A stretch of DNA of 64,000 nt from Chitinophaga vietnamensis (GCF_902167635.1 NZ_CABHMS010000003.1:124001-188000), one strand, 5' to 3'; shown: positions 26,500 to 35,684, counted from the stretch's first letter. Numbers and translations are program-made. The notes: generated by a model not told the origin, from the sequence alone.

Positions 26500-28986
26500 T
26501 TAGTGATATTTATAAACTTCGAACCATAAGGTGCCAGCCATGCTTACGGCGAGGCATAGCAGGAACGACGGCAGGTCGATCGCTGCCAGACCGAACAGGG
26601 CTCTTGCTGCCGGCAGCAGGAGCAGGCCGGCGAGAAACAGGACGGATGCCAGCAGTATCACTGGCGTCAGCCGGTTCTTGTAACGGACAGTATGAAAAAT
26701 ATTTTCAGCAAATGAACGATTGGTGAATGTGAGAAAAATATTACTGATCAGCAGTATCGTAAAGACCATCGTTCTGGTAGTGGCGATAGATGCCTGTTGC
26801 ATGGTGTAGTAGTAAACGATGAGCACCGCCGCGGTGACGGTCAATCCCAGCGTGACGGTGATGAGGAGCTCTCCGGCGCCGAACAAGCTATCTGTTCTTT
26901 TGTTGGCCGGGCTGCGCAGCACTTCGGCATCCACCGGTTCTCTTTCAAAAAAGATAGAGCAGGTAGGGCCCATGATCAGTTCCAGGAAGATGATGTGTAT
27001 TGGCGTGAAGATGACCGGGTATTTCCAGTTGAGGATCAGGGGGAGGATAGCTGTAAGGATAACAGGGATGTGGATGGAGATAATATAGCGGATCGCTTTT
27101 TTCAGGTTGCTATAAATTTTTCTTCCCTGGAGTATCGCTTCAGGTATCTTCTCAAGATTATCATCTGTGATGATGAGCGCTGCGGCGAGGCGTGCTATTT
27201 CGGTGCCTTTCTTTCCCATAGCAATGCCTATATCGGCGGCTTTGAGCGCGGGGCCGTCGTTTACGCCATCTCCCGTCATCGCCACTGTTTCGCCGGATTG
27301 TTTCAGTGCGTTGATCACTTTCAGTTTGGCGTCAGGGAACATGCGCGCGAAAACGTTAACACGGTGTACAATTTCTTTGAACCTGTCTTCATCCATCGTC
27401 ATGATTTCTTCGCCGGTTTTTACGTTGGCGCCATCGAGGATACCGGTTTTGCGGGCAATATCCGTTGCTGTTGCCTGATGATCGCCGGTGATAAGTTTTA
27501 TGTTGACGCCTGTCGCGTATAATCTTTCGATAGCGGCGGCGGCATTGGCTTTGGGAGGATCATAAAGACTAACGAAGCCTTCAAAGTGCCAGTTGAACTG
27601 ATCCTGGTGCTGAGGCAGTGCTCCTTCATCAGGGCGTGCGCTGGCCACGCCCAGCACACGCTGGCCGCCGGAGGTCATTTGTTGCAGGATATGCTGAAGG
27701 CGCAGGGCTGTATCTCCACTGATGCCGCATGCCTGCAATATGCGCTCCGGGGCGCCTTTTGCGGCAGCTATCCGTCCTTTTTCCGAAGGATAAATATGCG
27801 TCATCATTGGCGGGCGGCCTTCCAGCGGGTATTCATATATCATGGCTGGCTGGCTGTCGTGTACGCCGCTTTGTGTTTTGTAGGCGCTTATAATAGCCTT
27901 TTCCATGCTGTCAAAAGGATCGTGCTCACTTGCAAGGAATGCGTAGTAAAGTACCGGGATGCTGTGCTGCTGAAGTGTTTGTTCAATATCTGTCAATGTT
28001 CCTGTAACATGGTTGTATACGGTTGTTACAGTCATCCTGTTTTCTGTGAGCGTGCCGGTTTTGTCCAGGCAAAGCACGCTAACGGCGCCGAGGTATTCTA
28101 TGGTTTGCGGTTGCCGGGTGATGATACCTATCTTCGACATGTAAAAGGCGCCCATTGCCATAAAGGAAGAAAATGCAACCGGGATTTCTTCGGGTATGGC
28201 CGCCATGGCCAATGTAAGCCCGAGGAGGATACTTTCCGGCAGGTGATGGCTCCGGATATAATGCAGCAGGCAGATGACCACAAAAGCAAGCACGCCAAAT
28301 AATGTGAGCCTGCGCACGGTGTTGTTCACCTGCTGTTGCAACAGTGTGCTTTGCTGGCTGATTGTTTCTATTGCTTTGCCCAGCTTGCCTAATGTTGTCT
28401 GGTTGCCAGTTGCCGTTACGCTTACAATACATTTGCCCCTGTCGATGGTGGCGCCCTGGTAAAGCAGGTTGTTGCCCGGCAGGGCGTCTTTGTCTACCGG
28501 CAGCGCTTCGCCGCTGATCACAGATTCGTTTACAGCGAGGTCATTGGCAGACAGTATCCGCGCATCGGCGGGGATCTGGTGGCCTTCATTCAACAGGAGG
28601 ATATCGCCGGGAACCAATTCCACTGATGGTATTGTTTTTTCAACGCCATCCCTGATCACAGTAGACAGCGGCGCGGTGTATTGCCTGAGCGCTTCCAGGG
28701 CGCGTTTGCTTCTGGCTTCCTGGTACAGGGAGATGGCGCTCACCAATAATGTGGCGATGAGCATCATCCATCCTTCGGTATTATTGCCCAGTATAAAATA
28801 CAACAGGCAGGCGGTGAGCAGCAATATCAGCATGGGGTCTCCGAAGATGCCGGCTAGTACAGGTAAGAACCTCCGCTTGCCGGACTTCAGAATATTCCAG
28901 CCGTATAACTGGCGCAAACCGGCTACGGCTGCCTCTTCCAGCCCGGTGTAGTTTTTTATGTCCTGTATGCTATTCGATTGGTTCAT
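26500..28986 (-). CDS. Cation-translocating P-type ATPase (P2/Ca-type)
   Basis: 828 residues. The N-terminal cation-ATPase segment (1-60) is followed by helices 1-2, the actuator domain with SGEALPVD (the TGES equivalent, ~158-165), and helix 4 with PEEIP (265-269, like PEGLP of Ca pumps). Then come phosphorylation Asp308 in CLDKTGTLTEN, KGAPERIL in the nucleotide domain, TGDGVNDGPALKAADIGIAMG, and C-terminal helices. The ion is not certain; the PEEIP site suggests a divalent cation or proton. It overlaps the lactate dehydrogenase gene by 4 nt and shares its operon. Confidence 0.9.
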   Translation of the reverse strand: MNQSNSIQDIKNYTGLEEAAVAGLRQLYGWNILKSGKRRFLPVLAGIFGDPMLILLLTACLLYFILGNNTEGWMMLIATLLVSAISLYQEARSKRALEALRQYTAPLSTVIRDGVEKTIPSVELVPGDILLLNEGHQIPADARILSANDLAVNESVISGEALPVDKDALPGNNLLYQGATIDRGKCIVSVTATGNQTTLGKLGKAIETISQQSTLLQQQVNNTVRRLTLFGVLAFVVICLLHYIRSHHLPESILLGLTLAMAAIPEEIPVAFSSFMAMGAFYMSKIGIITRQPQTIEYLGAVSVLCLDKTGTLTENRMTVTTVYNHVTGTLTDIEQTLQQHSIPVLYYAFLASEHDPFDSMEKAIISAYKTQSGVHDSQPAMIYEYPLEGRPPMMTHIYPSEKGRIAAAKGAPERILQACGISGDTALRLQHILQQMTSGGQRVLGVASARPDEGALPQHQDQFNWHFEGFVSLYDPPKANAAAAIERLYATGVNIKLITGDHQATATDIARKTGILDGANVKTGEEIMTMDEDRFKEIVHRVNVFARMFPDAKLKVINALKQSGETVAMTGDGVNDGPALKAADIGIAMGKKGTEIARLAAALIITDDNLEKIPEAILQGRKIYSNLKKAIRYIISIHIPVILTAILPLILNWKYPVIFTPIHIIFLELIMGPTCSIFFEREPVDAEVLRSPANKRTDSLFGAGELLITVTLGLTVTAAVLIVYYYTMQQASIATTRTMVFTILLISNIFLTFTNRSFAENIFHTVRYKNRLTPVILLASVLFLAGLLLLPAARALFGLAAIDLPSFLLCLAVSMAGTLWFEVYKYH

Positions 28987-29990
28987 ATGCTAACCACTTG
29001 ATGGATGAGTTCATTCGGACAAGGTTCCTGCATTTCCCAATGCCGCAAGTTGCTGAATGTAGTGGTGGCAATATTCAACAAGGCTTCCTGTGTTGCAAAT
29101 GCCTGGTGCGGCGTGACCAGCACATTCGGTAGCTGCAATAGCTGGTCCAGAGTTTTGTCGACCGGGGTATTATTACGCAGGTCCTGAAAGAAAATACCTT
29201 TCTCATGTTCATATACATCCATGCCAAAATAGCCTATACGGCCATCTTTCAGGGCGTCAAGGACGGCGGCGGTATTGACTACTGCGCCGCGTGAAGTATT
29301 GATCAGCATCACGCCTTTTTTCATCATCCGGATCATTTCCATATTGATCAGGTATTTACTCTTGCTGGTCAGGTTGGTGTGTATGGTGATGATATCGGAT
29401 TGGCTGCACAAGGTTTCGAGGTCGGTGTATTGCAGGCCGAGATTGGCTGCCAGGCTGGCGTTCGGCGCTATATCATATGCCAGCAGGCGGCAACCGAAGC
29501 CGCGTAGTATGGTGGCCACTACGGCGCCTATTTTCCCGGTGCCGATGATGCCTGCTGTTTTGTGGTGCATATCGAATCCGATCAGGTTGCCGATAGTGAA
29601 ATTATACTGATGCACTTGTTGATGGGCCAATATGGTTTTCCGGTTCAGCGCCAGCATCATGCCAATGGCATGTTCAGCAATGGCGTAAGGCGAATAGGCC
29701 GGCACGTTGGCTACGCGGATGCCCTGCTGTGCCGCTGTTGCGAGGTCGATATTATCATAACCGGCAGCACGGATGGCGATGTACCTGATGCCCTGCGAAG
29801 CGAGTTTTTTTAGTACCGGGCCGCTGGCGTCATCCGAGGTGAAGATGGAGATACCATCACATCCTTCCGAGAGGGCAGCTGTTGCTGCCGTGAGTTGCCG
29901 GTGGGTGAACCGCGTATCCTGATGTTTTTTGTTGGCGGCTTCGAGGTAGGGCTGTTCAAAATCCTGAAGACTATATACTAATATTTTCAT
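28983..29990 (-). CDS. ldhA: D-lactate dehydrogenase (2-hydroxyacid dehydrogenase)
   Basis: 335 residues from the ATG at 29990 (MKILVYSLQDFEQPY). The NAD-binding GTGKIGAVVATIL, substrate Arg in NTSRGAVVNT, Glu in GMDVYEHEKGIFF and catalytic His in VTPHQAF are present; the DVYExExGxFFxD stretch is characteristic of LdhA-type fermentative enzymes. It reduces pyruvate to D-lactate with NADH, regenerating NAD+ when respiration is limited. Upstream in-frame ATGs extend the frame to 30095 but run over a short repeat and the end of the previous gene. It lies between the 132-residue protein gene and the ATPase in one operon. Confidence 0.93.
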   Translation of the reverse strand: MKILVYSLQDFEQPYLEAANKKHQDTRFTHRQLTAATAALSEGCDGISIFTSDDASGPVLKKLASQGIRYIAIRAAGYDNIDLATAAQQGIRVANVPAYSPYAIAEHAIGMMLALNRKTILAHQQVHQYNFTIGNLIGFDMHHKTAGIIGTGKIGAVVATILRGFGCRLLAYDIAPNASLAANLGLQYTDLETLCSQSDIITIHTNLTSKSKYLINMEMIRMMKKGVMLINTSRGAVVNTAAVLDALKDGRIGYFGMDVYEHEKGIFFQDLRNNTPVDKTLDQLLQLPNVLVTPHQAFATQEALLNIATTTFSNLRHWEMQEPCPNELIHQVVSI

Positions 29991-30008
29991 CATCCGGGTA
30001 TTGAGTAA

Positions 30009-30045
30009 GTTATTCATCAATTGGGGTATGTTATTCATCAATTGG
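30009..30045. repeat. Two 16-bp direct repeats, period 21 bp
   Basis: GTTATTCATCAATTGG occurs at 30009-30024 and again at 30030-30045. The second copy encodes the C-terminal residues and stop of the 132-residue protein on the minus strand; the first lies just after it. It looks like a local duplication of the gene's 3' end. Confidence 0.8.
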
Positions 30046-30429
30046 TTCATCAGGCCATGCAAATGGCTGTGGTTCTGCCGCCTGGCCTTTTGCATTCAGC
30101 TCTTCCAATGACCAGTTATCGGTGCCGGTGGTTTGTAGCCATTGCCCGCCCGACTTGCGGAACACCTGTGCATACAGGCCATAGTGATGCCGAAGGTCGT
30201 GCTCAACAGCGGCAGCCGTTCTGAAATAGCTGACATCCAGCCAGCCGGGAGAGCGGAAGGGAGTAAGGGCTTCCACCGTGGTATCCGGTGATGGCGCTTC
30301 ATCCGGGTCGTATTTTTCTCCCTTTGCATGCGGCTTCCTGGAGAATACGAGGCGTAACCTTGGATAGTCAGTGTGAAATTGTTGCTGGATATCACTTACA
30401 GTGGTGTCGCGGCCAATGTATATCTGCAT
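30031..30429 (-). CDS. Hypothetical protein, paralogue of the gene at 46907
   Basis: 132 residues, soluble. The opening MQIYIGRDTTVSDIQQQFHT and middle LYAQVFRKSGGQWLQTTGTDNWSLEE match the protein at 46907-47290 (MQIYISEESILREIQQKFSE; LSAQVFRRAGKVWIETTSTDVWTL). The conserved parts thus are the N-terminal beta-alpha unit and a WxxTTxTDxWTL segment. I do not recognise the family. Both copies belong to operons of the same predicted regulon, with stress or fermentation genes, which suggests a conserved stress-related role. Confidence 0.75.
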   Translation of the reverse strand: MQIYIGRDTTVSDIQQQFHTDYPRLRLVFSRKPHAKGEKYDPDEAPSPDTTVEALTPFRSPGWLDVSYFRTAAAVEHDLRHHYGLYAQVFRKSGGQWLQTTGTDNWSLEELNAKGQAAEPQPFAWPDEPIDE

Positions 30430-30455
30430 ATAATATCATTTTTCAGTTAACACTA

Positions 30456-30704
30456 TTATAGCTGCGCTTCACGATGTTGCCTGCAAATTTCTTTCCCGAC
30501 GAGGTACAATAATTCTATATCGCTTATTGGTAAGCCTGCAGCGGGTTGCAGGCTATCGTGGTAGGCATCCTGCTGGTACAGCACCGCCGTACCATCTATC
30601 AGGGCGGTGATCCTGGTTTCATGACCAATATTTTCTATGAAGACCGGGACACTTTTTATGATGCCTTTATGAGCGATGGTGATATCAAATTGTTCCGTTC
30701 GCAT
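30456..30704 (-). CDS. Hypothetical protein (82 aa), first gene of the ldhA-ATPase-hsp20 operon
   Basis: Unrecognised small soluble protein: an N-terminal beta pair (FDITIAHKGIIKSVPVFIEN), a second strand region (TRITALIDGTAVLYQQD) and a C-terminal helix (SDIELLYLVGKEICRQHREAQ). It starts 17 nt after a TAATTTTA box and lies behind a CRP/FNR-like operator, followed by the 132-residue protein after 26 bp. This makes it a genuine operon-leading gene despite the lack of a family match. Confidence 0.7.
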   Translation of the reverse strand: MRTEQFDITIAHKGIIKSVPVFIENIGHETRITALIDGTAVLYQQDAYHDSLQPAAGLPISDIELLYLVGKEICRQHREAQL

Positions 30705-30720
30705 AGCAGTGAATTTGATA

Positions 30721-30763
30721 TAAAATTACATGGCCCCACACTGCGAAACACTGATCAGGATCA
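30721..30763 (-). promoter_or_regulatory. CRP/FNR-like operator and promoter of the 30704-26025 operon
   Basis: The palindrome TGATCAGGATCA (30752-30763) is exactly 23 bp upstream of a minus-strand -7 box TAATTTTA (30721-30728). A half-site (TGATATTCGTTT, 30774-30785) lies exactly 22 bp further upstream. Confidence 0.75.
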
Positions 30764-30788
30764 GGCTACAGCATGATATTCGTTTGAG

Positions 30789-32825
30789 TTACTGGTATTG
30801 TATATATACCGGAGCGGGAAATAATTGCAGCACTTCTGCCGGTGTCATCAGGTGTTTTCCTATGCTGACATCATTTCCATAAAAGAGTTTGAAACCGGTG
30901 TATTGCACGGGTTGTCCTGCTATCCATGCGTTGTAGCTGTCGCGCTTCAGGGCGGGCCCTCCGAAGCCGTCCATATTCATCACTACCTGCACTTCAGGCA
31001 GCGGGCGTATGTTTTTATAGTTGGTAACCATGTCCTGTGTAAACCGGTGTACGACGAGTATTTTAGGAGGCAGGTGATATTGCCTGACCAGTTCGGCGAG
31101 ATAGTTAATGGCATAGTTAACATCAGCGGCATCATAGGCGCCGATACACGTACAGGGTACCTGCTGGTTTTTCATGGAATATTCAGGGTCGATGCCCAGA
31201 TGTACCTGCTGCATGGCCAGATATTTTTCGAGGTGCGGCAGCTCATCCTGCAAAGTGCTGAGCCCTACCTGTACATCCAGGAATACGATGGCATGCGCCC
31301 GTGCGGCCAGTTCCAGGGCTTTGTCGATTTGTGCCGGCGGCATCTGCGCGCGGTATTTGCTGCCTGTTTTCTGCGCCGTTACAGCGATATAATGAATGGC
31401 TGGCTGCACCGGTAACATGGGGTCTGCTGCTTGCCATTGCTGCGCTTCCTGTTGCAGGCGCGACAACATGCTGTCTGGCGCCAAAGCGCCCAGGATGCCC
31501 ATTTGCGGAGAATAGAAATTACCATAGAACGCCACAATTCTTTTATAAGGCAACAAAGATCCCGGCAACGGCACAGCAGAAGGCAATGGCCATTTGCTAT
31601 CAGGGCGGTGATGCAGCAAATGATCCCACACCTGTATATTCCGCAGGCTGTCTGCCGTGCGCTGTGCTGGCAAGGCTTGCGGGCATAACAGCAGCGCCAG
31701 CAATAGATTCAGCCATGACAGCGAATGGCGGCCAGCAATTGCATTTGCTGCCTGTTCATGTACCAGCGCATATTCCGCCAGGTTATTGATGGTGATGATA
31801 CCGGAAAGACGATTATCGGTCAATACCGCGAAAGCCTGTGCAGGATTGGTTGCCAGCTGATCCACCACATCTGTCATGGGCATATCTGCCTGCAATATCG
31901 TTTTGTTGTTTGCGGGCAAATTCCTTAAAGCATCTCTTTTGTGCCCCTTTGCAATCGCCTGGAACACATCATGGCGTGTAACGATATTGGGGGCGGCAGT
32001 ATCATCCACGATCACAAAATAGGGATCTGCATTGCGCAGCAACACCTTTGCGGCGGTCTGTAAAAGCAGGCCGCCCGGAAGTGTGACAAAGTCGGTGGTC
32101 ATAACATCCCTGATAAGCAGTCCTGTTGCGCGGTGGCGCAGGTAAGTGACTGTTTCTTCCGCTTTTCCGCTGACCATAATGAAAAGACCGATAACAGGTA
32201 ACAAGAGGTTGAAGGATAACAAGCCGGCAATGATAAACAACACAGCGATGATACGCCCGGTAAGTACCGCCATGGAGGTGGCACGCGTGTAATTGTTATA
32301 CAAGGCCAGTATCCCGCGCAGGATACGGCCGCCATCCATCGGGAATGCCGGTATAAGATTAAAAATGGCCAGTAAGATGTTTACCGTATGCAGGTACAGC
32401 AAAAAATTATTGCCGTTGAGGTTTGTAAAAGCATCCTGGTATTTCCAGAAGGGGATATAGTCAGCAATGAATGGCAGCAGTGCGCCGGCGATGATCACAT
32501 TCACGAGAGGGCCGGCGGCGCTGATCTTGATCTCCTCCACCGGATGTTCGGGGATGCGTTCCATACTGGCCATTCCGCCTATGGGCAGTAACAGGATACG
32601 CTTTGTACGGATGCCATAGCTCGCGGCGGTGAGCGCATGCCCCAGTTCATGCAATATCACACAGCTGAAAACGGCCACCACACCCAGCAGCGCCCATAAG
32701 GTACTTGCAAGGCTCTCGCGTTGAAGAGCCATGATGAGCATTATCCACGCAATGATCAGCGGAAAAGACCAGTGAATGGAAATATCAATCTTGCGGACGC
32801 GGAAGAGGGTGACTGCATTTTTCAT
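30789..32825 (-). CDS. Site-2-protease-family (M50) metalloprotease with CBS domains, fused to a periplasmic domain
   Basis: 678 residues. The membrane protease core has zinc motif HELGH (residues 59-63) and FPMDGGRIL (161-169, third zinc ligand Asp164). A CBS pair follows (~235-365; VMTTDFVTLPGG..., then ADMPMTDVVDQL... SGIITINNL). The frame continues, without a stop, into a hydrophobic segment (LSWLNLLLALLLCPQALPAQ) resembling a signal peptide. A ~280-residue domain follows (IVAFYGNFYSPQMGILGAL, VFLDVQVGLSTL, LGIDPEYSM), like a TIM-barrel-like domain found in stand-alone secreted proteins. Bacterial M50-CBS proteins are usually ~370 residues, so this is a fusion. It would cut membrane proteins in response to a nucleotide bound to CBS. 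Its own operator pair lies upstream. Confidence 0.85.
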   Translation of the reverse strand: MKNAVTLFRVRKIDISIHWSFPLIIAWIMLIMALQRESLASTLWALLGVVAVFSCVILHELGHALTAASYGIRTKRILLLPIGGMASMERIPEHPVEEIKISAAGPLVNVIIAGALLPFIADYIPFWKYQDAFTNLNGNNFLLYLHTVNILLAIFNLIPAFPMDGGRILRGILALYNNYTRATSMAVLTGRIIAVLFIIAGLLSFNLLLPVIGLFIMVSGKAEETVTYLRHRATGLLIRDVMTTDFVTLPGGLLLQTAAKVLLRNADPYFVIVDDTAAPNIVTRHDVFQAIAKGHKRDALRNLPANNKTILQADMPMTDVVDQLATNPAQAFAVLTDNRLSGIITINNLAEYALVHEQAANAIAGRHSLSWLNLLLALLLCPQALPAQRTADSLRNIQVWDHLLHHRPDSKWPLPSAVPLPGSLLPYKRIVAFYGNFYSPQMGILGALAPDSMLSRLQQEAQQWQAADPMLPVQPAIHYIAVTAQKTGSKYRAQMPPAQIDKALELAARAHAIVFLDVQVGLSTLQDELPHLEKYLAMQQVHLGIDPEYSMKNQQVPCTCIGAYDAADVNYAINYLAELVRQYHLPPKILVVHRFTQDMVTNYKNIRPLPEVQVVMNMDGFGGPALKRDSYNAWIAGQPVQYTGFKLFYGNDVSIGKHLMTPAEVLQLFPAPVYIQYQ

Positions 32826-32841
32826 ATTGCCAGGTTTACCC

Positions 32842-32972
32842 GCAAGCTACCAACAGGAGCACAACCTGGAAATGATGGCGGTCAATACGCTGCGTGACTT
32901 CCATCAGCGCCGAAGATCAGCACGCTACATGATCGTGGTCATGTATCTGCCGGGGCAACACTGTTAACTTTA
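32842..32972. promoter_or_regulatory. Divergent promoter region with three CRP/FNR-like operators (M50 protease / OsmC)
   Basis: TGATGGCGGTCA (32873-32884) and TGACTTCCATCA (32895-32906) are 22 bp apart. The first is 23 bp from a minus-strand box TAGCTTGC (32842-32849) facing the M50 gene. TGATCGTGGTCA (32930-32941) is 23 bp from TAACTTTA (32965-32972) facing osmC; its 22-bp upstream position keeps only an ATCA half-site. Confidence 0.75.
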
Positions 32973-32995
32973 TCATCGTTCTAAATCCTGATATT

Positions 32996-33445
32996 ATGCA
33001 GACCGTTCAATTTGAAACGCGGCTTAACTGGCTTGAATTGAAAAGAGGGATCATTACTTCCGGCGAAGTGAAGGATCTGATAAGGGTAGCTACGCCGCCG
33101 GCTTTCGGCGGTGATGGCGAAGAGTGGAGCCCCGAGCATCTGCTCATCAGCGCCTTGAGCAGCAGCTTTATGAGCACCTACCTGTATTATGCTTCACAGC
33201 TAGGTTTCGATATCTCCCATTTTGTTTGCAAAGTAAAAGGAGTGATAGCATTGTCAGAAGGCCGGTATGTTTTCAGCCAGATACATTTGTATCCCAGGAT
33301 ATATGTGACAGATGATGCATGCCTGGGCAAAGCCAGGGAGGCCCTGGAAAAAGCAAAGGCCAATTGCATTGTGGCCAATTCACTGAAAGCGGCTATTATC
33401 TTCAACAGTGAAGTGGCCCGTGATCCTCATCCACGGCCTGCCTGA
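32996..33445 (+). CDS. OsmC/Ohr-family protein lacking the first Cys
   Basis: 149 residues with the OsmC fold: WSPEHLLISALSSSFMSTYLYYA is the central helix that normally carries the peroxidatic Cys, and EKAKANCIVANSLKAAI carries the second Cys. The first Cys is Ser here (ALSSSF instead of ALxSC), so thiol-dependent peroxide reduction by the standard mechanism is unlikely; many YhfA-like OsmC proteins show such changes. Its single gene is under one CRP/FNR-like operator. The likely role is in stress resistance, with unknown chemistry. Confidence 0.85.
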   Translation: MQTVQFETRLNWLELKRGIITSGEVKDLIRVATPPAFGGDGEEWSPEHLLISALSSSFMSTYLYYASQLGFDISHFVCKVKGVIALSEGRYVFSQIHLYPRIYVTDDACLGKAREALEKAKANCIVANSLKAAIIFNSEVARDPHPRPA

Positions 33446-34174
33446 TCACTTTGGAGGAAATGTTTCTTCTATTTTAGAGAGCAGCCGCGTGCCGGACCAG
33501 TTGCCCGCCACTATCATCCTCCTGATGGTGAAAATCGGTTCCTGGCTGCTTTGCGCGTTGCTTAGCTGAAAGGCTGCCAGAAATCCATGCGCTTTGATCT
33601 CTTCTATTGCCGCCATATTCCATTCTCCATACGGATAGGCAAAGTAATTCACTGGTCTACCTGTTATCTTCTCCAATACCGCTTTGGGTTTGGTCAGCTG
33701 CTGCTGCCAGTTGATATTGCCAGATGCCAGCGGCTGATGATCCCAGGTATGACAGCCAATCACATGACCCTTGTCTGATAATGCTTTTATTTGTGCTGAT
33801 GACAAATATCCTTGCTTGCCGATGGTAACGGTCATTACGAAGAATACGGCTTTGAAGCCGTAACGCGCCAGTATGGGAGCGGCCAGGGTATAGTGTGTTG
33901 CATGGGAATCGTCAAAAGTGATCATCACCGGCTTGGGAGGCAATTGTTTACGGCCCTGTATCCATGCCAGCAGCTCATCGGGAGATATGCTGTGGTAGCC
34001 GTTTTCCGCCAGCGAACGGAACTGCTGATCCAGCTGATCAGCGCTGATGCGCAAGGGGCCTGGCGTATAGCTGTTGCCGGTAAAAATGTTGTGATAGCAA
34101 AGTACAGGCACTTCCTGGCATACGGGCCTTGCATATGCCATCACGCAAAAGATCAATAGTAACACGCGTTTCAT
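33446..34174 (-). CDS. Secreted polysaccharide deacetylase (CE4/NodB-like)
   Basis: 242 residues with a signal peptide (MKRVLLLIFCVMAYARPVCQ). The NodB fold motifs are MITFDDSHATH (base Asp and metal Asp), GCHTWDHQPL (two zinc-binding His) and YFAYPYGEWN. Family members remove N-acetyl groups from peptidoglycan, chitin or exopolysaccharide in the periplasm or outside the cell. It is the last of three minus-strand genes that start with the universal stress protein at 35669; a lipoprotein gene lies 14 bp upstream. Confidence 0.9.
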   Translation of the reverse strand: MKRVLLLIFCVMAYARPVCQEVPVLCYHNIFTGNSYTPGPLRISADQLDQQFRSLAENGYHSISPDELLAWIQGRKQLPPKPVMITFDDSHATHYTLAAPILARYGFKAVFFVMTVTIGKQGYLSSAQIKALSDKGHVIGCHTWDHQPLASGNINWQQQLTKPKAVLEKITGRPVNYFAYPYGEWNMAAIEEIKAHGFLAAFQLSNAQSSQEPIFTIRRMIVAGNWSGTRLLSKIEETFPPK

Positions 34175-34188
34175 CTTTCTTGTTTTTT

Positions 34189-34836
34189 TTATTCTACATC
34201 ACTGGGGTATTGCCTTTCCAGCACTTTCGCTTTTTTCATGCGTTGCACAATGGCTTTGCCATAACGATGGCTGAACTGCCTTGCGGAATTGATATCCAGC
34301 GAAGCTGTTTGTACTGAGTAAACAAGTTTTCCGTTCAGCATATCGTATAAATTACTTTCCCAGTAGTAAGTGGTATGATCGAGATCATAGCTGGGGATGG
34401 CATCCAGCGCTAACGCCGAATTAAGGTAGTCTGGCAGAAAATTGTAATCGGGATCGAGCAGCGAGTAGTCGAATATCCACGGAATATAAAAGTGCGCCGT
34501 TGAAGTGCTGCGCAACGTGATCGTGAGCACGGCATCTACTTCGGCCTGTTGCAGCATGGCAATGGCTGTTTTTTCATCCTTCCCTTGAAATGCGTTATTG
34601 TAGGGGATACTGGATGAAGTGACGGTGGTATAACCCATTGTGGCAAGGTCGTTGGCAAGATGCGTTTCCAGTTCCTGCCGCCAGGATTGTTCTGCAGCAG
34701 GCAGCAATGCAAGCACCAGGATACGCCGGTACCGGTATGGATGGATATCCGGCGACTGCCACTCGCTGGTGATATGGGTGGCTGTGCAGCCACCCAGTAT
34801 CAACAACAGGAAAAACCACGATCTGAATCGTTTCAT
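34189..34836 (-). CDS. Lipoprotein, DUF4136-like
   Basis: 215 residues with a lipoprotein signal (FLLLILGGCTATH, lipid Cys at 17), then IHPYRYRRILVLALLPAAEQSWRQELETHLANDL. This resembles outer-membrane-anchored lipoproteins of the DUF4136 or curli-assembly-like type, with alternating strands and helices. Exact function is unknown. It lies 11 bp after the universal stress protein and 14 bp before the deacetylase, so the three form one operon linking stress and envelope functions. Confidence 0.75.
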   Translation of the reverse strand: MKRFRSWFFLLLILGGCTATHITSEWQSPDIHPYRYRRILVLALLPAAEQSWRQELETHLANDLATMGYTTVTSSSIPYNNAFQGKDEKTAIAMLQQAEVDAVLTITLRSTSTAHFYIPWIFDYSLLDPDYNFLPDYLNSALALDAIPSYDLDHTTYYWESNLYDMLNGKLVYSVQTASLDINSARQFSHRYGKAIVQRMKKAKVLERQYPSDVE

Positions 34837-34847
34837 TTACGGCGTAT

Positions 34848-35669
34848 TTAACGATGCGCAATGAATACCGGAATGCGGCGGTCACTGATCACATCTGAGG
34901 AAAAGCTCTTTTTGAACAGTTGTGACAAACCCGACCTGTTGAACGAACCGCATACCAGGATGGGATGTCCTTGTTCATTGGCCCAGGTATCGAAATATTT
35001 CCGGAGAGTGGCGGGCAGCACTTCAATATCGAGCTGGGGAAAGTGCCTGGCGGCCAGCTCCTTGATGTATTCGAGGTCCGGGATCTCTGTATGTCTTTTA
35101 TTGGCTGCGTATAACAATACCGATTTCATATTGCACAACTCCGGAAACAAGGTAGCGAATGCTTTGATGGCATACGTAGCGTCTTCGCTGCCGTCATAGG
35201 CCAGCAGCACGGTGTCGGGGAAGCTGCCGGACTCGGGAGTGATGACGACCGGGCAGGATGTGTCATGCAAGGCGATCTTCAGATATTCATTGGAGGCCGT
35301 TAGTCCCATTTGTTCGTAGAATTTTTCACTGCCCAGTATCAGCAGATCGGCGAAGCGCGTTTCTTTCTTCAGTTCCCACAACGCGCCATCATAAAGGTGT
35401 TGATGTACCCTGTATTCAATATGCTCCCTTACGCAGGCGTTTTGAAATCGTTGGATGTTCTCTTCTATTGCTGCTGTGGTAGCGGTTTCGATGAGCGGGA
35501 TATAAGGGCCGCCACCGGGTGCGGCATAACTCCAGGCGAGAGAGAAGTCCGTCTGTGGCAGGAATACGCCTGTTAACAGAATAGGGGAAAGCTCATTCAG
35601 CTTGCTGGCAAACTCGAAGGCTCCCCTGGAAAAATTCGGGCCATCAAAGGCGATCAATACCTTTTTCAT
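34848..35669 (-). CDS. Universal stress protein, double UspA domain
   Basis: 273 residues, two tandem UspA folds. The first begins KKVLIAFDGPNFSRGAFEFA and ends near residue 140 (FADLLILGS... PVVITPES). The second begins DTVLLAYDGSEDATYAIKAF and ends HPILVCGSFNRSGLSQLFKKSFS, where the G-x-x-x-x-x-x-x-G phosphate-binding region is degenerate. Usp proteins are cytoplasmic and raise survival under starvation or low oxygen. It is one of five such genes in this window and heads an operon behind an operator pair. Confidence 0.9.
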   Translation of the reverse strand: MKKVLIAFDGPNFSRGAFEFASKLNELSPILLTGVFLPQTDFSLAWSYAAPGGGPYIPLIETATTAAIEENIQRFQNACVREHIEYRVHQHLYDGALWELKKETRFADLLILGSEKFYEQMGLTASNEYLKIALHDTSCPVVITPESGSFPDTVLLAYDGSEDATYAIKAFATLFPELCNMKSVLLYAANKRHTEIPDLEYIKELAARHFPQLDIEVLPATLRKYFDTWANEQGHPILVCGSFNRSGLSQLFKKSFSSDVISDRRIPVFIAHR

Positions 35670-35684
35670 AGTTTGTTTTTTTTG

